A DNA stretch of 21,088 bases, from the NCBI GenBank assembly GCA_013349595.1, contig DUZI01000003.1, forward strand, positions 1-21,088. Direction: 5' to 3'. Positions 1 through 7,436 of the stretch are shown one piece after another. The position numbers were made by a program, and so were the translations under genes. The stretch is from Nitrospirota bacterium (GTDB taxonomy: Bacteria; Nitrospirota; Thermodesulfovibrionia; Thermodesulfovibrionales; Dissulfurispiraceae). The notes under the pieces are model-generated. The model was not told the origin of the DNA and made no database searches. It saw only the letters and a program-made list of their open reading frames with translations. How positions within the stretch are numbered: the first letter of the stretch is position 1; each line of letters opens with the position of its first letter.

Positions 1-120
1 AATGTGACAGTGTCAGTAGAGTTGATAGCCCCGATAGCGATGGAGAAGGAGTTGAGGTTTGCGATAAGAGAGGGAGGAAGGACAGTAGGTGCTGGTGTTG
101 TTACTGAGGTCCTGGGGTAA
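1..120 (+). CDS. tuf: Elongation factor Tu, C-terminal fragment
   Basis: This is the last 39 codons of EF-Tu, the GTPase that delivers aminoacyl-tRNA to the ribosomal A site; the gene starts before the window. The frame reads through the typical domain III ending, with VELIAPIAMEKELRFAIREG followed by a GRTVGAGVVTEV-type tail and a TAA stop. It lies 5 bases upstream of rpsJ, the usual str-S10 junction, so the two are probably co-transcribed. The base composition is odd: I count 60 G or C in 120 bases (50%), against 80 in 240 (33%) for rpsJ positions 181-420. Codons such as GCG, CCG, GAG, AAG and CTG dominate here and are rare in the genes that follow. Family identity is certain; the cause of the compositional step is open. 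Confidence 0.97.
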   Translation, partial: NVTVSVELIAPIAMEKELRFAIREGGRTVGAGVVTEVLG

Positions 121-125
121 TAAAA

Positions 126-428
126 GTGAATCAAAAGATAAGAATAAAATTAAAAGCTTATGACCATAGATTATTAGATGATTCTGTAAGACAAATAGTG
201 CAAACCGCTCAAAAAACAGGTTCAAGGATTTCTGGCCCTATACCCTTACCTACAAAAATTAATAAATATACTGTATTAAGGTCGCCTCATGTTGATAAAA
301 AATCTAGAGAACAATTTGAAATTAGAACACATAAAAGGCTTATAGATATCGATACAACTGCAGAGACTCTTGATGCTTTAAAAAAATTAGAACTTCCTGC
401 AGGAGTTGATGTGGAGATAAAACTATGA
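126..428 (+). CDS. rpsJ: 30S ribosomal protein S10
   Basis: S10 of the small-subunit head, which in other bacteria also acts as NusE in antitermination. The 100-residue product is close to the 103 of E. coli and has the family core: IRIKLKAYDHRLLD at the N-terminus, then GPIPLPTK, and RTHKRLIDI near residue 70. The start is a GTG five bases after the tuf stop with no clear Shine-Dalgarno sequence; translation is probably coupled to tuf. The last codons overlap rplC by 4 bases (ATGA). It is the first gene of the S10 section of the operon. No leader for L4 autoregulation is possible in the 5-base gap. Confidence 0.98.
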   Translation: MNQKIRIKLKAYDHRLLDDSVRQIVQTAQKTGSRISGPIPLPTKINKYTVLRSPHVDKKSREQFEIRTHKRLIDIDTTAETLDALKKLELPAGVDVEIKL

Positions 429-1051
429 AAGGTATAATTGCTAAAAAATTGGGAATGACTCAAATATTTACTGAAAAAGGACAATCAATACCTGTTACTG
501 TTGTTGAGGCAGGACCATGCATAGTTGTTCAAGTCAAAAATATGCACAAGGACGGTTATGAAGCAGTAAAGATGGGTTTTATTGAAGTTAAAAAAGAAAA
601 AAATCTTTCAAAACCTTATATTGGTGTTTTCAAAAAAGCAGGGACATCTTCATTTAGAGTATTAAAAGAATTTGATATACCAGAAGGCAAAAATGAATTA
701 AAAGTAGGTGATTGTATTAAGGTTGATATTTTCACAAAAGGTGATAAGATATCCGTATCTGGTATCTCAAAAGGTAAGGGTTTTCAAGGTGTTATGAAGA
801 GACATAAATTTAAAGGTGGACCAAATACTCATGGCTCAATGTTTAATAGGGCGCCAGGATCAATAGGGGCAAGTTCTTTCCCATCAAGAGTTTGGAGAGG
901 GCAAAAGATGGCTGGTCATATGGGAAATGAAAGAAACACAATAAAAAATCTCACTATTGTTGATGTAATTCCAGAACAAAATATTTTATTGATTAAAGGT
1001 GCTGTTCCTGGAGCAAGTAACTCAATAATTGAGATTAGGAAGGAAGGCTAA
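425..1051 (+). CDS. rplC: 50S ribosomal protein L3
   Basis: L3 is an early-assembling large-subunit protein whose long loop reaches toward the peptidyl transferase centre. The 208-residue frame starts MKGIIAKKLGMTQIF and contains the family signature near residues 120-165 (KGKGFQGVMKRHKF, then GPNTHGS and RAPGSIG). The length matches E. coli L3 (209). The ATG overlaps the rpsJ stop by 4 bases, with a GGAG at 413-416 inside rpsJ giving 8-base spacing, so translation is coupled. The stop is followed directly by the rplD ATG. Confidence 0.98.
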   Translation: MKGIIAKKLGMTQIFTEKGQSIPVTVVEAGPCIVVQVKNMHKDGYEAVKMGFIEVKKEKNLSKPYIGVFKKAGTSSFRVLKEFDIPEGKNELKVGDCIKVDIFTKGDKISVSGISKGKGFQGVMKRHKFKGGPNTHGSMFNRAPGSIGASSFPSRVWRGQKMAGHMGNERNTIKNLTIVDVIPEQNILLIKGAVPGASNSIIEIRKEG

Positions 1052-1690
1052 ATGCTTGAGATAGAAATCAGGGATATTAATAACAATCCTAAAGGAACGA
1101 TTTCATTATCAAAAGAGATTTTTGCTAATGAGGTAGATGAATCGGTAGTTCATTCTTCAGTTTTAAATTATCTCGCTAATCAAAGACAAGGCACCCATGC
1201 GACAAAGACAAGGGCTTATGTAAGTGGAGGCGGAAAAAAACCTTGGAAACAAAAACACACTGGTAGGGCAAGGCATGGTAGTAATAGATCTCCCATTTGG
1301 CGTGGTGGTGGAATTACATTTGGACCACAACCTCGTGATTACACTACGAAATTAACTAAAAGAGTGAAAAAACAAGCTCTTATGAAAGCCCTTTCAATGA
1401 AACTCAATGATTCTGAAATAAGAGTTGTCGATAGTATTAACATAGAAAAACCTTCTACAAAGGAAGTTGTAAGAATTTTAAAATCAATAGGCTTAGAGGA
1501 TAAGAAGGTTTTATTTATTACATCAGAGATAAATAAGAATTTGATATTATCAGCACGGAATATCCCAACTGCTGATGTAACAAATATTAATGAACTTAAT
1601 GTATATCAAATTGCAACGCATGATTATTTGATATTTACAGAAGATGCAATAAAACAAATACAAAGTAATCAAGAGGTAGTAAATCAATGA
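1052..1690 (+). CDS. rplD: 50S ribosomal protein L4
   Basis: L4 (uL4) binds 23S rRNA and lines the exit-tunnel constriction. The 212-residue frame has the conserved extended loop around residues 45-95 (QRQGTHATKTRAYVSGGGKKP, GRARHGS, GGGITFGP), which reaches the tunnel, and a globular Rossmann-like C-terminal part. Length is slightly over the 201 of E. coli because of a short C-terminal extension. The ATG is immediately after the rplC stop, with AGGAAGG just upstream. It overlaps rplW by 4 bases. In E. coli this protein represses the S10 operon; nothing visible here shows whether that holds. Confidence 0.98.
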   Translation: MLEIEIRDINNNPKGTISLSKEIFANEVDESVVHSSVLNYLANQRQGTHATKTRAYVSGGGKKPWKQKHTGRARHGSNRSPIWRGGGITFGPQPRDYTTKLTKRVKKQALMKALSMKLNDSEIRVVDSINIEKPSTKEVVRILKSIGLEDKKVLFITSEINKNLILSARNIPTADVTNINELNVYQIATHDYLIFTEDAIKQIQSNQEVVNQ

Positions 1691-1977
1691 AGACAATTTA
1701 CAATATAATAAAAAAACCCCTTTTTACAGAAAAAGGAATGCAAATAAAAGAAAAGGATAATAAGATTCTGCTTGAAGTGGATACAAAGGCAAATAAACAT
1801 GAAATAAAGGATGCAGTAGAGAAAATTTTTAAGGTAAAGGTAGCCAAGGTTTCTACTATAAACGAAATTGGCAAACTAAAAAAATTCGGAAGATTTCAGG
1901 GTATGGCAGCCAAAAAGAAAAAGGCAATAATTACTTTAAAACAAGGTGAAAAATTAGATTTAATTGAGGGAGTATAA
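1687..1977 (+). CDS. rplW: 50S ribosomal protein L23
   Basis: L23 sits at the mouth of the exit tunnel and is the docking site for trigger factor and SRP. The 96-residue frame has the typical opening (IIKKPLFTEKGM) and the central EVDTKANKHEIKDAVEKIF helix-strand motif, followed by a basic loop with KKKKA. Length matches the family (100 in E. coli). The ATG overlaps the rplD stop (ATGA) and the TAA stop shares one base with the rplB ATG, so L4, L23 and L2 are tightly coupled. Confidence 0.97.
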   Translation: MKTIYNIIKKPLFTEKGMQIKEKDNKILLEVDTKANKHEIKDAVEKIFKVKVAKVSTINEIGKLKKFGRFQGMAAKKKKAIITLKQGEKLDLIEGV

Positions 1978-2795
1978 TGGGAATAAAAAAATATAAGCCT
2001 ACATCTCCAGGCAAAAGATTTCAAACTGGGTTAGATAATTCTGATATTTCAACTAATGTAGCTCATGAATCATTAACTACTAATCTTAAAAAACATGGTG
2101 GAAGAAATAACTCTGGCAGAATAACTGCATGGCATAGGGGTGGTGGTAACAAGAGACAATATAGAATAATTGATTTTAAAAGAGACAAATTTGATGTGCC
2201 TGCTACTGTAGTTACAATAGAAAGAGATCCAAACAGGTCATCGAGAATAGCACTTTTAAAATACATTGATGGTGAATATCGTTATATCATTGCACCTCAG
2301 GATGTTAAAGTTGGAGATGTATTGATGTCAGGTAAAGATGCCGAAATAAAGCCCGGTAATGCTATGAAAATCGAACTAATACCTATTGGGACAATGATTC
2401 ATAATATTGAAATAAGACCTGGTCAGGGGGCAAAACTTGTAAGAGGTGCAGGTATGTCTGCACAGATTGTTGCAAAAGAAGGAACATATGCCCAGATAAA
2501 ATTGCCATCAGGTGAAGTCAGAAAAATTTTATTAAAATGTATAGCAACCATAGGACAGGTCGGTAATACAGAACATGAAAATATTTCTTATGGTAAGGCT
2601 GGTAGAATAAGGAATTTAGGAAGAAGACCAATAGTTAGAGGAGTAGCTATGAACCCTGTAGATCATCCTCTTGGTGGTGGAGAAGGTAGAAGTTCTGGTG
2701 GAAGACCAGCTTGCACACCATGGGGCAAGCCTGAAGGTGTAAAGACTCGCAAAAATAAAAGAACAGATAAATTTATTGTAACAAAGAGAAAGTAA
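1977..2795 (+). CDS. rplB: 50S ribosomal protein L2
   Basis: L2 is needed for subunit joining and peptidyl transferase assembly. The 272-residue product (273 in E. coli) begins GIKKYKPTSPGKR and has the OB and SH3-like core with WHRGGGNKR near residue 55. The C-terminal signature MNPVDHPLGGGEGRSSGGRP contains the conserved histidine, here residue 230, implicated in ribosome function. The ATG shares its first base with the rplW stop (TAATG). A gap of 13 bases with GGAGGG leads to rpsS. Confidence 0.99.
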   Translation: MGIKKYKPTSPGKRFQTGLDNSDISTNVAHESLTTNLKKHGGRNNSGRITAWHRGGGNKRQYRIIDFKRDKFDVPATVVTIERDPNRSSRIALLKYIDGEYRYIIAPQDVKVGDVLMSGKDAEIKPGNAMKIELIPIGTMIHNIEIRPGQGAKLVRGAGMSAQIVAKEGTYAQIKLPSGEVRKILLKCIATIGQVGNTEHENISYGKAGRIRNLGRRPIVRGVAMNPVDHPLGGGEGRSSGGRPACTPWGKPEGVKTRKNKRTDKFIVTKRK

Positions 2796-2808
2796 AGGAG
2801 GGATTTAA

Positions 2809-3093
2809 GTGCCGAGATCTCTAAAAAAAGGTCCTTATGTAGATGCAAAGTTACAAAAGAAGGTTAATAACGCATTAAGTTCAGGCGATAAGAAGATGAT
2901 CAAAACTTGGTCGAGAAGATCTGTTGTGATACCAGAATTTATAGGGATGACCTTTGCAGTGCATAACGGGAAAAAGTTTATTCCAGTATATGTTACAGAA
3001 AATATGGTTGGACATAAGTTAGGTGAGTTTTCTCCTACAAGGACATTCAAAGGACATTCAGGATCAGAAAAAACATCATCAGTGAAGGGATAG
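2809..3093 (+). CDS. rpsS: 30S ribosomal protein S19
   Basis: S19 lies in the head of the small subunit with S13 and contacts the A-site finger. The 94-residue frame begins PRSLKKGPYVD and carries the signature TWSRRSVVIPEFIGMTFAVH and GHKLGEFSPTRTFKGH. Start is GTG, chosen because it matches the family N-terminus and has GGAGGG 6-7 bases upstream. The length agrees with E. coli (92). Confidence 0.98.
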   Translation: MPRSLKKGPYVDAKLQKKVNNALSSGDKKMIKTWSRRSVVIPEFIGMTFAVHNGKKFIPVYVTENMVGHKLGEFSPTRTFKGHSGSEKTSSVKG

Positions 3094-3099
3094 TATATT

Positions 3100-3444
3100 A
3101 TGGAAACATCAGCGACATTAAGAATGGCAAGGATAACCCCAAGAAAGGCAAAGAGGGTAATTGATTTAATCAAGGGTAAAATGGCTTCCGATGCTGTAAT
3201 GGCATTAAAGTTTATGCCTTATAAAGCAGCAAAAGCAATAGAGAAATTGTTAAAGTCAGCAATGTCTAATGCAACTCAGAAATATAATTACATAGATATT
3301 GATAAATTAAGAATAAAAACTGCATATGTGGGACAAGGTCCCGTAATGAAAAGAATTGAAACAAGGGCTATGGGAAGGGCAAATATCATTAAAAAGAGAA
3401 CTTCACATATAACAATTATTCTCACGGAGGAACCAAAAAAATGA
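3100..3444 (+). CDS. rplV: 50S ribosomal protein L22
   Basis: L22 has a globular body and a long beta-hairpin that forms part of the exit tunnel together with L4; the hairpin is where macrolide resistance mutations occur in other bacteria. The 114-residue frame starts METSATLRMARITPRKAKRV and has the hairpin region at about residues 80-105 (VGQGPVMKRIETRAMGRAN, then HITI). The ATG follows the rpsS stop by 6 bases. A 24-base gap with a G-rich run separates it from rpsC. Confidence 0.97.
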   Translation: METSATLRMARITPRKAKRVIDLIKGKMASDAVMALKFMPYKAAKAIEKLLKSAMSNATQKYNYIDIDKLRIKTAYVGQGPVMKRIETRAMGRANIIKKRTSHITIILTEEPKK

Positions 3445-3455
3445 GAACATTTAGG

Positions 3456-3462
3456 CGGGGGT
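3456..3462 (+). promoter_or_regulatory. Unusual G-run ribosome binding site of rpsC
   Basis: A GGGGG run followed by TG lies about 7 bases before the TTG start of rpsC. It resembles GGAGGTG with the central A replaced by G. It is the only purine-rich element in the 24-base gap and supports the TTG at 3469 as the start. Confidence 0.55.
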
Positions 3463-3468
3463 GTTGAC

Positions 3469-4125
3469 TTGGGCCAAAAGACTAATCCAATTGGGAACAG
3501 GATAGGTATTATAAGGACTTGGGAGTCTCGATGGTTTGTAAATAAGGGATTCGGAAAACAATTAGTTGAAGATATCAATCTTAAAAGACAGATAAAAAAT
3601 AAATTGTCCCATGCAGGAATATCAAAGATTGAAATTGAGAGAACTGGGCAAAAGGTTAAAATGATTATTCATACTGCAAGACCTGGAATAATAATCGGCA
3701 AAAAGGGTGCAGAGGTTGAAAAACTTAAAAAAGATATAGAAACTATTGCAAATTCCCAAGTAAACATAGATATAAAAGAAGTTAGAAAGCCTGAGGTCGA
3801 TGCACAGCTTGTAGCTGAAAATATTGCAATGCAACTAGAAAAGAGAGTTGCCTTTAGAAGGGCAATGAAGAGGGCAGTGTCATCAGCATTAAGATATGGA
3901 GCACTTGGGATTAAAGTGCAATGCTCTGGTCGTCTTGCAGGTGCAGAGATAGCTCGTTCAGAATGGTATAGAGATGGAAGGGTGCCTTTAAGCACATTTA
4001 GGGCAAATGTTGACTATAGAATTGCTGAAGCTAGGACAACATACGGCAAAATAGGTATTAAGGTATGGATATATCACGGTGATATCCTTATTAACAAAAA
4101 TGAGTATAAATCGATAGAGGAGTAA
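3469..4125 (+). CDS. rpsC: 30S ribosomal protein S3
   Basis: S3 forms part of the mRNA entry tunnel and contributes to helicase activity of the ribosome. The 218-residue product starts with the invariant MGQKTNPIGNRIGI, which fixes the TTG at 3469 as the start. A type II KH domain is visible, with its GxxG loop (GIIIGKKGAEVEKL) near residue 75, and the C-terminal S3 domain has GRLAGAEIARSEWYRDGRVPL. It is somewhat shorter than E. coli S3 (233) because the C-terminal tail ends soon after VWIYHGD. A 6-base gap separates it from rplP. Confidence 0.98.
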   Translation: MGQKTNPIGNRIGIIRTWESRWFVNKGFGKQLVEDINLKRQIKNKLSHAGISKIEIERTGQKVKMIIHTARPGIIIGKKGAEVEKLKKDIETIANSQVNIDIKEVRKPEVDAQLVAENIAMQLEKRVAFRRAMKRAVSSALRYGALGIKVQCSGRLAGAEIARSEWYRDGRVPLSTFRANVDYRIAEARTTYGKIGIKVWIYHGDILINKNEYKSIEE

Positions 4126-4131
4126 GGGAAA

Positions 4132-4551
4132 ATGTTAGCCCCTAAAAAAGTTAAATTTAGAAAGATGCAAAAAGGCAATATGAATGGAAAAGCCTATAGA
4201 GGATCAGATGTATCTTTTGGCGAGTTTGGATTAAAGGCTTTAGAACCTGGTTGGATAACAAGTAGGCAGATTGAAGCAGCGAGAGTAGCTATAACAAGAC
4301 AGGCAAAAAAGGGTTGTAAGGTTTGGATAAGGATCTTTCCTGATAAGCCTATTACGAGAAAGCCTGCTGAAACAAGAATGGGTAAAGGGAAAGGCAATCC
4401 AGAATTCTGGGTAGCTGTTGTTAAACCTGGTAGGATCTTATATGAGGTATCAGGTATAACGGAAGAGGTGGCTAAGTCTGCTTTTACTTTGGCATCACAT
4501 AAACTACCAATAGCTACTAAATTTGTAAAAAGAGAGGAGCAAGTATTATGA
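4132..4551 (+). CDS. rplP: 50S ribosomal protein L16
   Basis: L16 organises the A-site tRNA binding region of the large subunit. The 139-residue frame begins MLAPKKVKFRKMQKG and shows the signature GFGLKALEPGW-type strand (FGEFGLKALEPGWIT), IEAARVAITR, and RMGKGKGNPEFWVAVVKPGR. Length matches E. coli (136). The residue pair equivalent to the hydroxylated arginine region (PITRKPAETRMGKGKG) is intact. Its stop overlaps rpmC by 4 bases. Confidence 0.98.
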   Translation: MLAPKKVKFRKMQKGNMNGKAYRGSDVSFGEFGLKALEPGWITSRQIEAARVAITRQAKKGCKVWIRIFPDKPITRKPAETRMGKGKGNPEFWVAVVKPGRILYEVSGITEEVAKSAFTLASHKLPIATKFVKREEQVL

Positions 4552-4757
4552 AAGCTTCTGAATTGAGATCTCTTTCAGTAGAAGAATTAAAGAAGAAAGA
4601 AAATGATTTAAGGAGAGAACTATTTAATCTTCGATTTCAACTTGCAAAAGGTGAATTGTCAAATAATAAAAGGGTAAGGTCTGTAAGAAAAGACATAGCA
4701 AGGGTTCTTGGTGTGATAACTGAAAAAACAAAGGCTGAACAAGCAAGAAAAAATTAG
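4548..4757 (+). CDS. rpmC: 50S ribosomal protein L29
   Basis: L29 is a small helical hairpin protein next to L23 at the tunnel exit. The 69-residue frame has the standard two helices: KASELRSLSVEELKKKENDL and RRELFNLRFQLAKGEL, then a second helix RVRSVRKDIARVLGVITEK. It is slightly longer than the 63 of E. coli owing to a charged tail. The ATG overlaps the rplP stop by 4 bases, with GAGAGGAG upstream inside rplP. Confidence 0.96.
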   Translation: MKASELRSLSVEELKKKENDLRRELFNLRFQLAKGELSNNKRVRSVRKDIARVLGVITEKTKAEQARKN

Positions 4758-4770
4758 AGGAGTGTAAGAT

Positions 4771-5019
4771 ATGCCCAAGAAGTTATATAAAGGTAAGGTT
4801 GTAAGTGACAAGATGCAAAAAACTGTTGTTGTAGCTGTAAGCACAGCATATCAGCATCCGCTATATAAGAAAATTCTAAAAAAGACAACTAAATTTATGG
4901 CACATGATGAGAAAGAAGTTTGTAAGATTGGTGATACTGTTGAGATAATCGAAAGTAGGCCAAGAAGCAAAAAAAAGAGGTGGGAAGTGATTAGGATCGT
5001 CGAAAGAGAGGATATTTAA
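4771..5019 (+). CDS. rpsQ: 30S ribosomal protein S17
   Basis: S17 is a primary 16S rRNA-binding OB-fold protein. The 82-residue frame includes the signature KLYKGKVVSDKMQKTVVVAV, then HPLYKKILKKTTKFMAHDE and GDTVEIIESRPRSKKKRW. Length matches E. coli (84). GAGGAG lies about 9 bases before the ATG. rplN follows after 2 bases. Confidence 0.97.
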   Translation: MPKKLYKGKVVSDKMQKTVVVAVSTAYQHPLYKKILKKTTKFMAHDEKEVCKIGDTVEIIESRPRSKKKRWEVIRIVEREDI

Positions 5020-5021
5020 TC

Positions 5022-5390
5022 ATGATACAGGCAATGAGCATACTTGAAGTAGCCGATAATTCAGGGGCTAAAAAGGTACAATGCATTAGAGTTTTAGGTG
5101 GTTCTCGAAGAAGATATGCTTATATAGGTGATATCATTGTTGTGAGCGTTAAAGAAGCATTACCTGATGGTAATATCAAAAAAGGTGCTGTAGCCAAAGC
5201 AGTTGTTGTTAGAACAAAAAAAGAGACCAGAAGGCAAGATGGGACTTATATAAGATTTGATCAAAATGCGGTTGTTATCTTAAATAATCAGATGGAGCCG
5301 ATTGGAACCAGGATATTTGGACCTGTTGCCAGAGAGTTGAGGTGGAAAGAATTTATGAAAATCATCTCACTTGCTCCAGAAGTCTTATAG
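5022..5390 (+). CDS. rplN: 50S ribosomal protein L14
   Basis: L14 is at the subunit interface and takes part in bridges to 16S rRNA. The 122-residue frame reads MIQAMSILEVADNSGAKKV at the start, with KAVVVRTKKE and RFDQNAVVILNN in the middle and the invariant end FMKIISLAPEVL. Length equals the family norm (123). It has the usual place at the head of the spc section, 2 bases after rpsQ. Confidence 0.98.
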   Translation: MIQAMSILEVADNSGAKKVQCIRVLGGSRRRYAYIGDIIVVSVKEALPDGNIKKGAVAKAVVVRTKKETRRQDGTYIRFDQNAVVILNNQMEPIGTRIFGPVARELRWKEFMKIISLAPEVL

Positions 5391-5398
5391 GAGGGAGT

Positions 5399-5716
5399 GT
5401 GGGACTAAGGATCAAAAAAGGTGATACAGCCCTTGTAATCACAGGCAAAGAAAAGGGTAAAAAAGGCAGGGTAATTAAAGTAGATCCATCAAAAGGAAGG
5501 CTTATTATAGAAGGATTGAATATTTATAAGAAGCATATGAAACCTTCAAGAAAATATACCCAAGGTGGAATTCTTGACAAAGAAGGACTCATACATATTT
5601 CTAATGTTATGCTTGTTTGTCCAAAGTGCAACAAGCCCACAAGGATAGGTAATCAATTTTTAACAGAAGACAAAAAGGTCAGGGTTTGCAAAAAGTGCAA
5701 GGAGGTCATAGATTAA
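5399..5716 (+). CDS. rplX: 50S ribosomal protein L24
   Basis: L24 is an assembly initiator that binds near the 5' end of 23S rRNA. The start is a GTG at 5399, set by GGAGG at 5390-5394 and by the family N-terminus (LRIKKGDTALVITGKEKGKKG); an ATG frame beginning at 5342 inside rplN is too long. The 105-residue product has the KOW motif at residues 6-32 and a C-terminal pair of CxxC motifs (CPKCNKP and CKKC), a possible zinc ribbon seen in many bacterial L24 proteins. The Shine-Dalgarno overlaps the rplN stop, with a short 4-base spacing. Confidence 0.96.
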   Translation: MGLRIKKGDTALVITGKEKGKKGRVIKVDPSKGRLIIEGLNIYKKHMKPSRKYTQGGILDKEGLIHISNVMLVCPKCNKPTRIGNQFLTEDKKVRVCKKCKEVID

Positions 5717-5718
5717 AT

Positions 5719-6261
5719 ATGGCACCTAGGTTGAAAGAATATTATAAAAACGAAATCGTGCAAAAGATGATGAAGGATTTTTCATATAAAAATATAATGC
5801 AAGTGCCTGTAATAGAGAAAATAATGGTTCATGTTACCTTAGGTGAGGCTACACAAAATATAAAATTACTTGAATCAGCAGAAAAGGAACTTGCTGTAAT
5901 TACAGGGCAAAAGCCTCTAACAACAAAATCTAAGAAAGCGATTGCAGGGTTTAAACTTAAAAAAGGTGTTCCTCTTGGATGTAAGGTTACTTTGAGAGGC
6001 AAGAGGATGTATGAATTTCTTGACAGATTAATTAGTCTTTCATTGCCCAGAATTAGAGATTTTAAAGGACTATCATCAAAATCTTTTGATGGCAGAGGTA
6101 ATTATTCATTTGGATTAAAAGAACAATATATTTTTCCTGAAATAGATTATGATAAGGTTGAAACAGTTCATGGATTAGATATTACAATTTGCACAACTGC
6201 AAAAACAGATGAAGAAAGCAAAATGTTGTTAAGGCATTTTGGTATGCCATTTAGAAAGTGA
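5719..6261 (+). CDS. rplE: 50S ribosomal protein L5
   Basis: L5 binds 5S rRNA with L18 and contacts the P-site tRNA. The ATG at 5719 gives 180 residues (179 in E. coli) starting APRLKEYYKNEIVQKM, which matches the family start; an in-frame ATG at 5686 inside rplX would add an unrelated tail. Signature segments include VPVIEKIMVHVTLGEA, TGQKPLTTKSKKAIAGFKL, and FDGRGNYSFGLKEQ. AAGGAGG at 5699-5705 is 13 bases upstream, a little distant. The rplX stop is 2 bases before the ATG. Confidence 0.97.
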   Translation: MAPRLKEYYKNEIVQKMMKDFSYKNIMQVPVIEKIMVHVTLGEATQNIKLLESAEKELAVITGQKPLTTKSKKAIAGFKLKKGVPLGCKVTLRGKRMYEFLDRLISLSLPRIRDFKGLSSKSFDGRGNYSFGLKEQYIFPEIDYDKVETVHGLDITICTTAKTDEESKMLLRHFGMPFRK

Positions 6262-6271
6262 GGAGGTATAT

Positions 6272-6457
6272 GTGGCTAAGGTTTGTATGATTGAAAAACA
6301 TAAGAGGACGGCTAAATTTAAAGTCCGTGCTTATAACAGATGCCATCTTTGTGGCAGACCAAGGGCGTTTATGAGGAAGTTTAATATATGTAGGATATGC
6401 TTTAGAATGTTATCGTTGCAGGGACAAATTCCTGGCGTAACAAAATCAAGTTGGTAG
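6272..6457 (+). CDS. rpsZ: 30S ribosomal protein S14, short zinc-binding type
   Basis: S14 in the small-subunit head. The 61-residue product begins at GTG 6272, with AGGAGG at 6261-6266 giving 5-base spacing; the overlapping longer frame from 6239 is out of family. Two CxxC pairs (CHLCGRPR near residue 24 and CRIC near residue 40) form the zinc site. This is the short C+ form; the E. coli zinc-free form has 101 residues. The C-terminus GQIPGVTKSSW is standard. It sits between rplE and rpsH as usual. Confidence 0.97.
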   Translation: MAKVCMIEKHKRTAKFKVRAYNRCHLCGRPRAFMRKFNICRICFRMLSLQGQIPGVTKSSW

Positions 6458-6469
6458 AGGTGTGTTAAT

Positions 6470-6865
6470 ATGATGACAGATCCAATAGCAGACATGCTAA
6501 CACGCATGAGAAATTGTATACAGATTAGAAGTGAAAAGGTAGATATGCCAGCTTCAAGAATAAAAGTTGAAGTTGCAAAGATATTAAAAGAAGAAGGATT
6601 TATAAAATCTTATAAGATAATTAAAGACAAGAAGCAAGGTATTTTAAGGATTACCCTAAAATACACAAATGAAAATGAACCAGTAATTACTGGACTACAA
6701 AGAGTTAGTAAACCAGGTAGAAGGATTTATGTAGGAAAAGAAAATATTACAAAAGTGATGGGGAGTCTTGGCATCGCTATTATAACGACATCAAAAGGCA
6801 TTCTTACCGATCGTGATTGTAGGTTACAAGGCGTTGGCGGTGAGGTGCTATGTCATGTCTGGTAA
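6470..6865 (+). CDS. rpsH: 30S ribosomal protein S8
   Basis: S8 binds helix 21 of 16S rRNA in the central domain; in E. coli it represses the spc operon. The 131-residue frame begins MTDPIADMLTRMRNC and ends with the signature TTSKGILTDRDCRLQGVGGEVLCHVW. Two adjacent ATG codons (6470, 6473) are possible starts; GAGG at 6457-6460 favours the first slightly. Length matches E. coli (130). Confidence 0.97.
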   Translation: MMTDPIADMLTRMRNCIQIRSEKVDMPASRIKVEVAKILKEEGFIKSYKIIKDKKQGILRITLKYTNENEPVITGLQRVSKPGRRIYVGKENITKVMGSLGIAIITTSKGILTDRDCRLQGVGGEVLCHVW

Positions 6866-6870
6866 GGAGG
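6865..6870 (+). promoter_or_regulatory. Shine-Dalgarno deciding the rplF start
   Basis: AGGAGG overlaps the end of rpsH. It is 1 base from the TTG at 6872 but 7 bases from the TTG at 6878. Only the latter can be used, and it gives the family N-terminus SRIGKKPIDVP. Confidence 0.8.
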
Positions 6871-6877
6871 ATTGACA

Positions 6878-7420
6878 TTGTCACGTATTGGTAAAAAACC
6901 GATTGATGTTCCAAATGGTCTGGATGTTATTGTTGATGGGAATCTTATAAAGTTAAAAAGTTCTAATGGTGAGCTTAATTACATAATTCCCTCTAATATA
7001 GAAGTAAAGTTAATTGATAAGAAAATAATTGTTGAAAGAAAGTCAGATGAAAAAAGAGAAAGGTCTCTTCATGGACTTGCAAGGACTTTGATTTACAACA
7101 TGGCTACAGGGCTTACTCAAGGTTACCAAACGGTACTTGAGATTACAGGAGTAGGGTATAAAGCCCAGTTAAAGGGTGATAAATTGCTTTTTGCTTTGGG
7201 ATATTCGCATCCTGTTGAATTTCCATTGCCTAAAGGAATCACAGCTGTAGTAGATGATAAGCAGACAACTATTACTCTAAAAAGTGTTGACAAACAATTA
7301 TTAGGTCAGGTTTGTGCAGATATAAAGAAATTAAGGCCGCCTGATGCTTACAAAGGCAAAGGTATAAGGTATTCTGGTCAAAAAATAAAACTTAAAGCAG
7401 GCAAGACTGGTAAGAAATAA
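6878..7420 (+). CDS. rplF: 50S ribosomal protein L6
   Basis: L6 lies near the factor-binding site and the sarcin-ricin loop. TTG at 6878 gives 180 residues (177 in E. coli) starting SRIGKKPIDVP. Two L6 repeats are visible: residues about 1-80, and about 85-165, the second with TGVGYKAQLKGDKLLFALGYSHPV. The signature LRPPDAYKGKGIRY is near residue 155. AGGAGG 7 bases upstream decides the start. Confidence 0.97.
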   Translation: MSRIGKKPIDVPNGLDVIVDGNLIKLKSSNGELNYIIPSNIEVKLIDKKIIVERKSDEKRERSLHGLARTLIYNMATGLTQGYQTVLEITGVGYKAQLKGDKLLFALGYSHPVEFPLPKGITAVVDDKQTTITLKSVDKQLLGQVCADIKKLRPPDAYKGKGIRYSGQKIKLKAGKTGKK

Positions 7421-7436
7421 TTATGGGAGGACTCAT

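Noticed and set aside
2835..3173. Minus-strand frame of 112 codons antisense to rpsS and rplV
   Set aside because: It is opposite two certain ribosomal protein genes and shows no signal of its own.
3669..3995. Minus-strand frame of 108 codons antisense to rpsC
   Set aside because: Antisense to the KH and C-terminal domains of S3 with no independent support.
5342..5398. Extended L24 starting with an ATG inside rplN
   Set aside because: The extra 19 residues do not match the family, and GGAGG places the start at GTG 5399.
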